Positions 1 to 6,462 of a stretch of 23,276 nt of DNA are shown here, one piece after another; position 1 is the first letter of the stretch, and every line of letters starts with the position of its first letter. Both the position numbers and the translations under genes were made by a program. Under the pieces are notes generated by a model. That model saw nothing but the letters and a program-made list of their open reading frames with translations, was not told where the DNA came from and made no database searches. The stretch is taken from assembly GCA_038246545.1 (NCBI GenBank), contig JBBRVW010000050.1, forward strand, positions 1 to 23,276, read 5' to 3'. This DNA is from JBBRVW01 sp038246545 (lineage in GTDB: Bacteria > Actinomycetota > Actinomycetes > JACCUZ01).

Positions 1-286
1 CCGCGCCCGCCAGGTCCGCCTCGCTGCAGGAGCTCAGGTCGGTCCCGGCCAGCAGCAACCCCAGCAGCGGACCGGGATCGACCTGGTCCAGCAGCCCCGG
101 CAGCGGCCAGCACGGTTCCTCCGCTACGGCCAGGTCGTCGTCGCAGGCGTCGTCGACCGGCATCGGCCCGTCATCGAGGACCGCGTCACACATCACCTCC
201 CACTCCTGGGCATCGAGGTGGGCGCCGGGGTCAGCAGACTCGGCGGGCAGCACCGGGTCGAGCAGCGACCCGCCTGTCGCGCGCAT
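1..286 (-). CDS. DUF222 / HNH endonuclease family protein (13E12-like), 5' part only
   Basis: The first 95 codons run from an ATG at 286 off the left edge of the window, so the C-terminal HNH domain is not visible. The reading frame is open throughout and shows normal high-GC codon use. The N-terminus is acidic, followed by a leucine-rich stretch (LLDQVDPGPLLGLLLAGTDL, about residues 63-82) and then an S-x-C-S-E-A-D-L segment. This is the usual start of DUF222 proteins, which generally end in an HNH nuclease domain and include the mycobacterial 13E12 repeat family. The start follows a G-rich stretch. An exact SOS box lies 16 nt upstream, which supports the identification, because 13E12 genes are reported members of the mycobacterial LexA regulon. 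In many relatives cmk and der follow rluB; here this gene does. Family assignment from an N-terminal fragment is an inference. Confidence 0.65.
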   Translation of the reverse strand, partial: MRATGGSLLDPVLPAESADPGAHLDAQEWEVMCDAVLDDGPMPVDDACDDDLAVAEEPCWPLPGLLDQVDPGPLLGLLLAGTDLSSCSEADLAGA

Positions 287-301
287 CCCGCACCCCCAGA
301 C

Positions 302-317
302 TCGAACGAATGTTCGA
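302..317 (-). promoter_or_regulatory. LexA SOS box
   Basis: The sequence TCGAACGAATGTTCGA has perfectly complementary 6-nt arms and exactly fits the actinobacterial LexA consensus TCGAAC-N4-GTTCGA. It lies 16 nt before the ATG of the DUF222/HNH gene and directly downstream of a -10-like element, so LexA bound here would cover the predicted transcription start. Confidence 0.8.
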
Positions 318-346
318 AGCCTAGCGCAGGCCCGCACCCGTGGAAA
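318..346 (-). promoter_or_regulatory. Predicted promoter of the DUF222/HNH gene
   Basis: On the minus strand a -10-like TAGGCT (323-318) is preceded at 17 nt spacing by TTTCCA (346-341), which matches 4 of 6 bases of TTGACA. The implied transcription start, near 311, falls inside the SOS box and gives a leader of about 25 nt. Prediction by eye only. Confidence 0.4.
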
Positions 347-369
347 CCCTTTGTCCACAACAGGTTTCC
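342..369. repeat. Inverted repeat carrying a consensus DnaA box
   Basis: GGAAACC (342-348) pairs with GGTTTCC (363-369). The 14-nt loop contains TTGTCCACA (351-359), the preferred actinobacterial DnaA box. A second hairpin, CACCC/GGGTG, lies at 381-394, and a GGCGGG/CCCGCC pair lies at 405-431. Together they fill the spacer downstream of rluB and may end its transcript. No gene is visible between 318 and 484. Confidence 0.5.
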
Positions 370-484
370 GCCTGTTCGCGCACCCGGACGGGTGTCAGCG
401 CGACGGCGGGAGGAGTGGCCGGGCGCCCGCCGCGTCCTGGCCGCCGTGACCTCGACCCGGCACCCGCCGCAGCTGCCCGCGCGG

Positions 485-1231
485 TCACAGACCGACGGCT
501 TTGTACAGCGCCCCGATCTCCTGCTGGCTCAGCTTGCGCTGCTTGCCGGGCTTGAGGTGGCCGAGCGAGACCGGCCCGACGTCGGTCCGCACCAGCCGCA
601 GCACCGGGTGGCCGACCTCGGCCAGCGCCCGGCGGACGACGTGCTTGCGACCCTCGTGCAGGGCGATCTCGACCATGACCCGGTTGCCGGACTGGCTGAC
701 GAGCCGGAACTTGTCGATCTGCACCAGACCGTCCTCGAGCTCGACACCCTGCTTGAGCCGCTTGCCGACGTCGCGGGCGATGGGCCCGATGACCTCCGCG
801 AGGTAGGTCTTCTCCACGCCGAACGACGGGTGCGACAGCCGGTGCGCGAGGTCGCCGTCGTTCGTGAGCAGGATCAACCCCTCGGTGTCGGTGTCGAGAC
901 GGCCGACGTGGAAGAGCCGCGCGTTGCGGCCGCCGACGTAGTCCTCCAGCGACGGCCGACCCTCGGGGTCGCTCATCGTGCTGACGACGCCCTTCGGCTT
1001 GTTCAGGACGATGTAGACGTGGTCCGGCGCGGAGGCGATCCGCAGCCCGTCGACCTTGATGACGGCCTGGGCGGGGTCGACCCGCATGCCCTGCACCTGG
1101 ACGACCTTGCCGTCGACCTCGACGCGACCCTCCTCGATGAGCTCCTCGCAGGCCCGCCTGCTCCCGAGCCCGGCGGAGGCCAGCACCCGCTGCAGCCGTA
1201 CGCCCGCCGGCTCCGTGTCGTCGTAGGTCAT
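485..1231 (-). CDS. rluB: 23S rRNA pseudouridine synthase, RluB/RsuA family
   Basis: This 248-residue protein isomerises a specific uridine of 23S rRNA to pseudouridine; in E. coli RluB the site is U2605. An S4 RNA-binding domain covers about residues 10-57 (VRLQRVLASAGLGSRRACEE). The catalytic domain carries the RsuA/RluB-family motif GRLDTDTEGLILLTNDG, with the catalytic aspartate at about 113, and a C-terminal EGRKHVVRRAL motif. The ATG overlaps the stop of scpB in an ATGA arrangement, so translation is probably coupled. The scpA-scpB-rluB order is standard in Actinobacteria and Firmicutes. Downstream, the usual cmk and der genes are absent and a DUF222/HNH gene begins instead. The exact target uridine is assumed from the family. 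Confidence 0.92.
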   Translation of the reverse strand: MTYDDTEPAGVRLQRVLASAGLGSRRACEELIEEGRVEVDGKVVQVQGMRVDPAQAVIKVDGLRIASAPDHVYIVLNKPKGVVSTMSDPEGRPSLEDYVGGRNARLFHVGRLDTDTEGLILLTNDGDLAHRLSHPSFGVEKTYLAEVIGPIARDVGKRLKQGVELEDGLVQIDKFRLVSQSGNRVMVEIALHEGRKHVVRRALAEVGHPVLRLVRTDVGPVSLGHLKPGKQRKLSQQEIGALYKAVGL

Positions 1232-1908
1232 GCGCTGCTCCCGCTGCCGGCGTAGTCGTCGACCGAGTCGAGCTCGGGCAGGAACGGCGCCAGGTCGGGC
1301 AGCTCGGAGACATCGCGCAGCCCGAGCCGCTCGAGGAAGTAGCTCGTGGTGCGGTAGAGCGTCGAGCCCCCCTCGCCGTCGTGACCTGCCTCCTCGACCA
1401 GGCCGCGCGTCACCAGCGTGCGCATGACACCGTCGACGTTGACGCCGCGGACCGCGGACACCCGGGCCCGCGACACCGGCTGCCGGTAGGCCACGACCGC
1501 GAGCGTCTCGAGCGCGGCCTGGGTGAGGCGCGCCTGCTGGCCGTCGAGGACGAACCGCTCGACGTACGCCGCCGCGCTGGCGCGGGTGTAGAAGCGCCAG
1601 CCACCGGCGACCTCGCGCAGCTCAAAGCCGCGCTCCTGCTCGTCGTACTCGGCCGCCAGCTCGCGCAGGGTCGCCAGGACGGTCTCCGTCGGCTTCTCGC
1701 TCACCTGCGCCAGCAGGACCTCGCTGACCGGCTCGTCGACGACCATGAGGATCGCCTCGAGCGCGGTCCGCAACGACGGGCCGCCGACGTCCGGCACGAC
1801 CTCGGCCACCGCCTCGGTGCCGTCGGGCTCGGCCTCGGCCACCTCGATGTCGGCATCGGCCTCGGCAGGCTCGGGAGGCTCGGTCGGCTGGTGCTGCTCG
1901 TCAGTCAT
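1228..1908 (-). CDS. scpB: Segregation and condensation protein B
   Basis: This 226-residue ScpB is the kite subunit that binds ScpA in the SMC-ScpAB condensin complex and helps compact and segregate the chromosome. An acidic Glu/Pro-rich N-terminus of about 45 residues precedes the tandem winged-helix core. Family motifs are visible: LRTALEAILMVVDEPV, GGWRFYTR, LTQAALETLAVVAYRQPV and ALE/RGVNVD-type segments. The ATG at 1908 overlaps the end of scpA by 8 nt, and the stop overlaps the rluB start by 4 nt, so the three genes look like one coupled unit. The length is slightly above typical because of the acidic leader. Confidence 0.94.
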   Translation of the reverse strand: MTDEQHQPTEPPEPAEADADIEVAEAEPDGTEAVAEVVPDVGGPSLRTALEAILMVVDEPVSEVLLAQVSEKPTETVLATLRELAAEYDEQERGFELREVAGGWRFYTRASAAAYVERFVLDGQQARLTQAALETLAVVAYRQPVSRARVSAVRGVNVDGVMRTLVTRGLVEEAGHDGEGGSTLYRTTSYFLERLGLRDVSELPDLAPFLPELDSVDDYAGSGSSA

Positions 1909-2857
1909 CGGTCGGTGTCTCTCTCAGGTCGATCGTGATGCCGTCGGAGCTCGCGCCGGCTGCTGCGTCGTCGGTGGACTGCTGGGCGTCGTCGGTAGGC
2001 GGCTGGGCGTCGTCGTCGAACTCGTCCGGGACCTCGACCTCGCCCTCGTCGGTGCCGGTCCAGCGGATGTGCAGCTCGCCGAGCGGGTCGACCTGCTCGA
2101 AGGTCACCGCCCCCTCGCCGTAGAGCTCGAGCAGGGCGAGGAAGCGAGCAACGACGAGCAGGGTGCCCTCGCAGTCGGCGGTGAGGGCGCGGAAGGTCGA
2201 ACGGCGCGACCGGCGGAGGGCCGTCACCAGGATGGCCGCCTGCTCACGGACGCTGACCGCCGGGGCGTGCAGGTGGTCGACGGAGACCATCGGCACCGGC
2301 TTGGGCGCGAACACCTTGGCCGCGAGCAGCGCGAACTCCTGCGGACCCAGTCCGAGCAGCACCTCGGGCAGCAGGACTGCGAGGTGCGGCTCGAGCACGA
2401 CCGACCGCGGGTGCCGCCCCGCCTCGTCTGCCATCCGACCGGAGAACACCGCCGCCACCTGCTTGTAGGCGCGGTACTGCAGGAGCCGGGCGAACAGCAG
2501 GTCGCGTGCCTCGAGCAGGGCGAGGTCCTCCTCGTCCTCGACCTCGCCGCTGGGCAGCAGCCGGGCGGCCTTGAGGTCGAGCAGGGTGGCCGCGACCACG
2601 AGGAACTCGGTCGCCTGGCCGAGATCCCACTCCGGGCCCTTCGCCTTGATGTGGGCGATGAACTCGTCGGTGACTCTGGACAGCGAGACCTCGGTGACGT
2701 CCAGCTTGTGCTTGGAGATCAGCCCGAGGAGGAGGTCGAACGGTCCCTCGAACAGCTCACCGAGGTCGACGCGGAAGCCGGACCCGCCCTCGACGTCGGG
2801 CGAGCTCTCGCCCGTGTCGTCGTCCGCCACCACCCGCGGAGCGGTCTCCTCGCTCAC
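1901..2857 (-). CDS. scpA: Segregation and condensation protein A (kleisin)
   Basis: ScpA is the kleisin that bridges the SMC heads and binds ScpB. The signature FEGPFDLLLGLISKHKLDV lies at about residues 36-54. It is followed by ATEFLVVAATLLDLKAARLLP and a C-terminal winged-helix segment ending near the RWTGTDEG region. The protein ends in an Asp/Thr-rich acidic tail of about 50 residues. I chose the GTG at 2857, which gives 318 residues and begins VSEETAPRVV. An in-frame GTG at 2902 is the alternative. The open frame extends to 3583, but that part lies antisense-shifted over parA and is not coding. The stop overlaps the scpB start by 8 nt. An RHH-like gene and parA lie immediately upstream. 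Confidence 0.92.
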   Translation of the reverse strand: MSEETAPRVVADDDTGESSPDVEGGSGFRVDLGELFEGPFDLLLGLISKHKLDVTEVSLSRVTDEFIAHIKAKGPEWDLGQATEFLVVAATLLDLKAARLLPSGEVEDEEDLALLEARDLLFARLLQYRAYKQVAAVFSGRMADEAGRHPRSVVLEPHLAVLLPEVLLGLGPQEFALLAAKVFAPKPVPMVSVDHLHAPAVSVREQAAILVTALRRSRRSTFRALTADCEGTLLVVARFLALLELYGEGAVTFEQVDPLGELHIRWTGTDEGEVEVPDEFDDDAQPPTDDAQQSTDDAAAGASSDGITIDLRETPTDD

Positions 2858-2928
2858 GCTGGCACGGTAACCGGCTTCCGCTCCGCCACCCAACTCGATC
2901 ACTCCAGGCGGCGGAGCGGCGACCTCGG

Positions 2929-3285
2929 TCAGGACTGCTCGCGCTGCTCGCGCTGCTCCCGCAGGCGGCCGACCACGACGCTCGCCTCGCCGTGCTGCTC
3001 CAGGTCGATCAGCATCTCGGCGACGGCCTCGCGGACCAGCCGGCCGCGGTCGACGGCCACGCCGTGCTCGGCCCGCAGGACCAGGCGGGCCTGCTCGATG
3101 GCCACCAGCTCGTCGGCGGACACGTAGACGGTGATCTTCTCGTCGTGGCGCTCGCGGCCGGAGGTCTTGCCGGCCGGTGGGCGCAGCCGGCGCACCCGGG
3201 CGCCTGCTCCCTGCTCGACGCCGCCCGCCGTCTGCTCCTCCTGCTCCCCCGGCTCGCCCGCGGACGCGCCGACGGCTCCCGTCAC
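2929..3285 (-). CDS. RHH-like small protein, ParA-coupled, unknown function
   Basis: This 118-residue protein has a Glu/Gln/Gly-rich disordered N-terminus (1-48). Its compact core resembles a ribbon-helix-helix fold: a beta strand KITVYVS (50-56), helix ADELVAIEQARLVLRAEHG and helix DRGRLVREAVAEMLIDLEQHG. It ends in a short REQREQ tail. The GTG at 3285 overlaps the TGA of parA (GTGA), implying translational coupling; another in-frame GTG sits at 3297. From memory, a similar small gene sits between parA and scpA in many actinomycetes and is usually annotated hypothetical. By analogy with ParG/Omega partners of plasmid ParA proteins it could bind DNA and stimulate ParA. That role is inference; the fold call rests on the pattern of the core only. 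Confidence 0.8.
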   Translation of the reverse strand: MTGAVGASAGEPGEQEEQTAGGVEQGAGARVRRLRPPAGKTSGRERHDEKITVYVSADELVAIEQARLVLRAEHGVAVDRGRLVREAVAEMLIDLEQHGEASVVVGRLREQREQREQS

Positions 3286-4256
3286 GTGCCCGGACACCGC
3301 GACAGCACCTCCTTGGCCAGCTGGCGGTAGGAGTAGGCGCCGCCGGAGGAGGTGGCGAACGTGGTGATCGGCTCGCCGGCGACCGTGGTCTCCGGGAACC
3401 GGACGGTGCGGTGGATCGCGGTGTGGAACACCTTCTCGTCGAACGCCTCGACCAGCCGGGCGACGACCTCGCGACCGTGCACGGTGCGCGAGTCGAACAT
3501 GGTGGCGACCAGGCCGTCGATCTCGAGCTCCGGGTTGAGCCGGTCCTGCACCTTCTGGATCGTCTCGACGAGCATCGCCACACCGCGCAGCGCGAAGAAC
3601 TCGGCCTCCATCGGCACGATGACGCCGTGCGCCGCGGTGAGGGCGTTGACCGTGAGGAGCCCCAGCGAGGGCTGGCAGTCGATGATGACGAAGTCGTACT
3701 CTGCGATAGCCGGCGCCAGGGCCCGCGCGAGCACCTGCTCGCGCGCCACCTCCGAGACCAGCTGGACCTCGGCCGCGGACAGGTCGATGTTGCTGGGCAC
3801 CAGGTCGAGCCCGGGGACGCTCGTCTTGAGCACGACGTCCTCGAGCGTGACGGACCGCTCCATCACCAGGTTGTAGATGCTCTGCTGGATGTCGTAGGGG
3901 TTGACACCGAGGCCGACCGTGAGCGAGCCCTGCGGGTCGAAGTCGACCAGCAACACCTTCCGGCCGAGCTCCGCGAGCGAGGCGCCCAGGTTGATCGTCG
4001 TCGTGGTCTTGCCGACGCCGCCCTTCTGGTTGCACATGGCGATGATCCGGGCGTTGCCGTGGGTCTCGCGCGGCGCGGGCTCGGGGATGACAGGCATCGG
4101 CCGGCCGGTGGGCCCGATCGGCCGGTTGGCCGCGACCGGCTCCTTCTCGGGCAGCGCCTCGGCGAAGGTCGCGGCGTCGAGCTCGACGGCAGGCACGTGG
4201 GGTGCCTCCCGTGGCTGGACCGGCTCCTCGGGGGGCATCAACGGTTGGGTGCTCAC
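3282..4256 (-). CDS. ParA/Soj-family chromosome partitioning ATPase (orphan type)
   Basis: This 324-residue ParA-family ATPase has the deviant Walker A CNQKGGVGKTTTT (about 75-87, signature Lys78), Walker A' VDFDPQG (104-110) and Walker B FVIIDCQPSLG (189-199). A Pro/Glu-rich N-terminal extension of about 65 residues precedes the ATPase fold. The start is GTG at 4256, with GAGGA 7 nt upstream. No parB is adjacent. Instead the gene overlaps the RHH-like gene and precedes scpA and scpB, as Rv1708 does in M. tuberculosis, so it is probably not the oriC-proximal ParA. It is expected to bind nonspecific DNA in an ATP-dependent way. A possible -10 (TACTGT, 4318-4313) lies about 55 nt upstream, without a convincing -35. 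Confidence 0.92.
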   Translation of the reverse strand: MSTQPLMPPEEPVQPREAPHVPAVELDAATFAEALPEKEPVAANRPIGPTGRPMPVIPEPAPRETHGNARIIAMCNQKGGVGKTTTTINLGASLAELGRKVLLVDFDPQGSLTVGLGVNPYDIQQSIYNLVMERSVTLEDVVLKTSVPGLDLVPSNIDLSAAEVQLVSEVAREQVLARALAPAIAEYDFVIIDCQPSLGLLTVNALTAAHGVIVPMEAEFFALRGVAMLVETIQKVQDRLNPELEIDGLVATMFDSRTVHGREVVARLVEAFDEKVFHTAIHRTVRFPETTVAGEPITTFATSSGGAYSYRQLAKEVLSRCPGT

Positions 4257-4382
4257 GTCGCCGTCCTCATTTGTCGACTCGTCGGCCTGTCGGCGTACCG
4301 ACCTCGGGATCGACAGTAGGCAGCGTGCCGGGCCCGATCACGGCGCCACGCCGACGACCGCGCGATCTTTCCTGAGGACCGC

Positions 4383-4417
4383 GACGCCCCGCCCGGCCGA
4401 TGGCCGAGCGGGGCGTC
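4383..4417 (-). terminator. Terminator-like hairpin downstream of the serine protease gene
   Basis: GACGCCCCGC (4383-4392) pairs perfectly with GCGGGGCGTC (4408-4417). After one mismatch an inner stem CGGCC/GGCCG closes a GAT triloop. The hairpin starts 19 nt beyond the protease stop codon. No U-tract follows, which is common for actinobacterial terminators. It also separates the protease from the parA operon. Confidence 0.7.
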
Positions 4418-4436
4418 GGATCACTGCCCGAGCACC

Positions 4437-5324
4437 TCAGGCGGCGGGCGTCACGCCGAAGCCGGCCAGCCAGGACTGGACCACCGGGATGTCGACCCGC
4501 TGGAGCCCGCCGAGGTACCGGCAGTTCGAGGTGTACCCGTAGCTGGTCACGGTCGTCACATACCCGTCCTTGAAGGACGGGCCGCCCGAGTCGCCGAAGC
4601 AGGTGCCGCCACCGCCTCGGGTGTCCTTCTCGTTCCCGTTGGTCTGCAGGATCTGCGACGTGAGCTTCTGGCCGACCTCGTCGGTGAAGCGCCGCACGAT
4701 CGGGTAGCTCTGCGGGGTGGGCTTCTGCGGCCCGGTGGGCGACTTGCGGACCTCGGTCCCGTAGCCGACGAGCGTGAAGAGCTCGTGGTTGAGCCGCGGC
4801 TGGGCGAACTGGGCGAGGTAGTTGGTCGGGGCCAGCCGCGCCGGGGCGATGCCGGTGACCGGGGTGTCAAGCACGACCACGCCGACGTCGTTCCAGTTGC
4901 CGAGGTCGGTGAAGCCCGAGTAGCTCGGGTGGGTGTACGCCGTTCCCGCGTACCAGCCGCTCGGTGCGGACCGGTAGCCGGTCGCGGAGGTGCCCGTGCC
5001 CGGATCGTCGCCCGCGCGCGGGATGTCCGACGGAGGCGCGTCGTCGATGAACCAGTCGAACTTCACGATCGTCTTGCCCACCGTGCCGTCGGTGCAGTGC
5101 GCCGCGGTGAGCAGGACGGTCGGGGTCATCAGCGTCGCCGAGCAGCGGAACCGGCCGTCCGCGTCGTAGAACGCGATGATCCCGACGTTGGCGTAGCGGT
5201 TGGTCGTGTCTACGGTGCCGCCGGTGATGGCCGCGGCCGGACCGGCCGCCAGCAGGCCGGCGGTGGTGAGAACGAGGAGGGCGACCAGCGCACTGCGCAG
5301 TCGTCGGATCATGCCGTGTCCCAT
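4437..5324 (-). CDS. Secreted trypsin-like serine protease (S1 family)
   Basis: This 295-residue secreted protease has a Sec signal peptide: RRLR, a hydrophobic core of about 20 residues and a GPAAA cleavage site before ITGGTVDT. That mature N-terminus resembles the IVGG of S1 proteases. The catalytic triad is visible: His76 in LTAAHC, Asp146 in NWNDVGVVVLD and Ser246 in CFGDSGGP. Cysteines at 61 and 77 flank the His loop as in trypsin. The annotated ATG is at 5324; a second ATG at 5312 (MIRRLRS) is an equally plausible start. A -10-like TACGAT (5353-5348) lies just upstream. The gene stands alone between xerD and parA, with hairpins on both sides, and appears to be a lineage-specific insert in the conserved order. 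The substrate is unknown. Confidence 0.88.
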   Translation of the reverse strand: MGHGMIRRLRSALVALLVLTTAGLLAAGPAAAITGGTVDTTNRYANVGIIAFYDADGRFRCSATLMTPTVLLTAAHCTDGTVGKTIVKFDWFIDDAPPSDIPRAGDDPGTGTSATGYRSAPSGWYAGTAYTHPSYSGFTDLGNWNDVGVVVLDTPVTGIAPARLAPTNYLAQFAQPRLNHELFTLVGYGTEVRKSPTGPQKPTPQSYPIVRRFTDEVGQKLTSQILQTNGNEKDTRGGGGTCFGDSGGPSFKDGYVTTVTSYGYTSNCRYLGGLQRVDIPVVQSWLAGFGVTPAA

Positions 5325-5387
5325 CGTCAGAGGTGTGCGGTTCGGCGATCGTAGGCAGGTCCGCGGCCATTCCGGAACGACCCGTCA

Positions 5388-5403
5388 GTGACGCTTCGGT
5401 CAC
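5388..5403. repeat. Small hairpin between xerD and the protease gene
   Basis: GTGAC (5388-5392) pairs with GTCAC (5399-5403) around a GCTTCG loop. It lies downstream of xerD and upstream of the protease promoter region, and may contribute to termination. Confidence 0.35.
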
Positions 5404-5431
5404 CCAGCGCACCAGCCACCCGGCCGGGCGG

Positions 5432-5486
5432 CCTGACAATGATCACGCCGACCGTGATCGCGGGCGGACGTCCAGCCGTTGTCAGG
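5432..5486 (-). terminator. Nested inverted repeats at the 3' end of xerD, probable terminator
   Basis: The inner hairpin is GATCACG (5441-5447) with CGTGATC (5453-5459) and a 5-nt loop. It is enclosed by a perfect 8-bp outer repeat, CCTGACAA (5432-5439) with TTGTCAGG (5479-5486). The outer arm contains the xerD stop codon. The two-tier structure could end the xerD transcript. No U-tract follows. Confidence 0.5.
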
Positions 5487-6411
5487 TGGCGCGCGGGTGC
5501 GAGGTCGCGTAGACCTCGCGGAGCCGGTCGACGGTGACCAGCGTGTAGACCTGGGTGGTCGTCACGCTCGCGTGCCCGAGCAGCTCCTGGACCACCCGGA
5601 CGTCCGCCCCGCCGTCGAGCAGGTGGGTGGCGAAGGAGTGCCGCAGGGTGTGCGGCGAGATCTCCTTGCGGATGCCGGCCCGCCCGGCCGCTGCGCGCAG
5701 CACGGTCCACGCGCTCTGCCGCGACAGCCGGCCGCCGCGGGCGTTGAGGAACAGCGCCGGCGAGCCGGCCGCCACGCTCTGTCCCGCAGCCAGTGCCGGG
5801 CGTCCCCGCACGAGGTACGCCGACACCGCCTCCCGGGCGTAGGAGCCGACCGGCACGATGCGCTCCTTGCTGCCCTTGCCGAGCAGCCGGACCGTGCCGG
5901 ACTCCATGTCGAGCTCGTCGACGTCGAGCCCGACCGCCTCGGAGATGCGCGCCCCGCAGCCGTACAGAAGCTCGAGCAGCGCCCGGTCCCGCAGCGCACG
6001 GGGGGTGTCGTCGGCACCGGCAGCGGTCAGCAGGGCCTCGACCTCCTCGACCGAGATGGCCCTGGGCAGCCGCTTCGGTGGCGACGGCGGCCGGACGCCG
6101 CGGGCCGGGTCGGCCGTGGTCAGTCCCTCGCGGAGGAGGAAGCGGTGGAAGCCCCGCACCGCGACCACCGCGCGGGCCGCGGAGTTGGGCGCCAGCGCCG
6201 GGTGCTCCTCGTCGCCCTCGCGCAGGGCGACGAGGAACGCGCTGACGTCCGGCTCGGTCACGCCACCCGGGTCGGCGACCGCCCGGCCGGCGAGGTGCAC
6301 GAGGTACCGCCGCAGGTCGCGGCGGTACGACGACAGCGTGTTGGCCGCGAGCCCGCGCTCGACGGCGAGGTGGTCGAGGTAGGTCTGCAACGCCTGCTGC
6401 AGCGCGTTCAT
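5482..6411 (-). CDS. xerD: Site-specific tyrosine recombinase XerD
   Basis: With XerC, XerD resolves chromosome dimers at dif near FtsK at the septum. The N-terminal SAM-like core-binding domain (about 1-90) begins NALQQALQTYLDHLAVERGL. The catalytic domain shows the full tyrosine-recombinase set: Arg155 (GCGARISE), Lys179 (LLGKGSKERIVPV), His254 and Arg257 (HTLRHSFATHLL), His280 (LLGHASVTTTQVY) and nucleophile Tyr289. I chose the ATG at 6411 (309 residues) because GGAG lies 11 nt upstream; a GTG at 6426 would add five residues. It lies 51 nt downstream of ald on the same strand. In M. tuberculosis xerD directly follows pyrG and the Nudix gene; here ald and a divergent gene intervene. Confidence 0.94.
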   Translation of the reverse strand: MNALQQALQTYLDHLAVERGLAANTLSSYRRDLRRYLVHLAGRAVADPGGVTEPDVSAFLVALREGDEEHPALAPNSAARAVVAVRGFHRFLLREGLTTADPARGVRPPSPPKRLPRAISVEEVEALLTAAGADDTPRALRDRALLELLYGCGARISEAVGLDVDELDMESGTVRLLGKGSKERIVPVGSYAREAVSAYLVRGRPALAAGQSVAAGSPALFLNARGGRLSRQSAWTVLRAAAGRAGIRKEISPHTLRHSFATHLLDGGADVRVVQELLGHASVTTTQVYTLVTVDRLREVYATSHPRAT

Positions 6412-6462
6412 TCTCGGGGGCTCCACGTCATTCGCGATGTTGAGCGAGCGATGTCGTGGGGA

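Noticed and set aside
1745..3127. 460-codon plus-strand open frame
   Set aside because: Antisense shadow of scpB, scpA and the RHH-like gene; low-complexity translation.
2858..3583. Extension of scpA upstream to 3583
   Set aside because: Open only by high GC; it overlaps parA and the RHH-like gene and reads as Arg/Ser/Ala noise.
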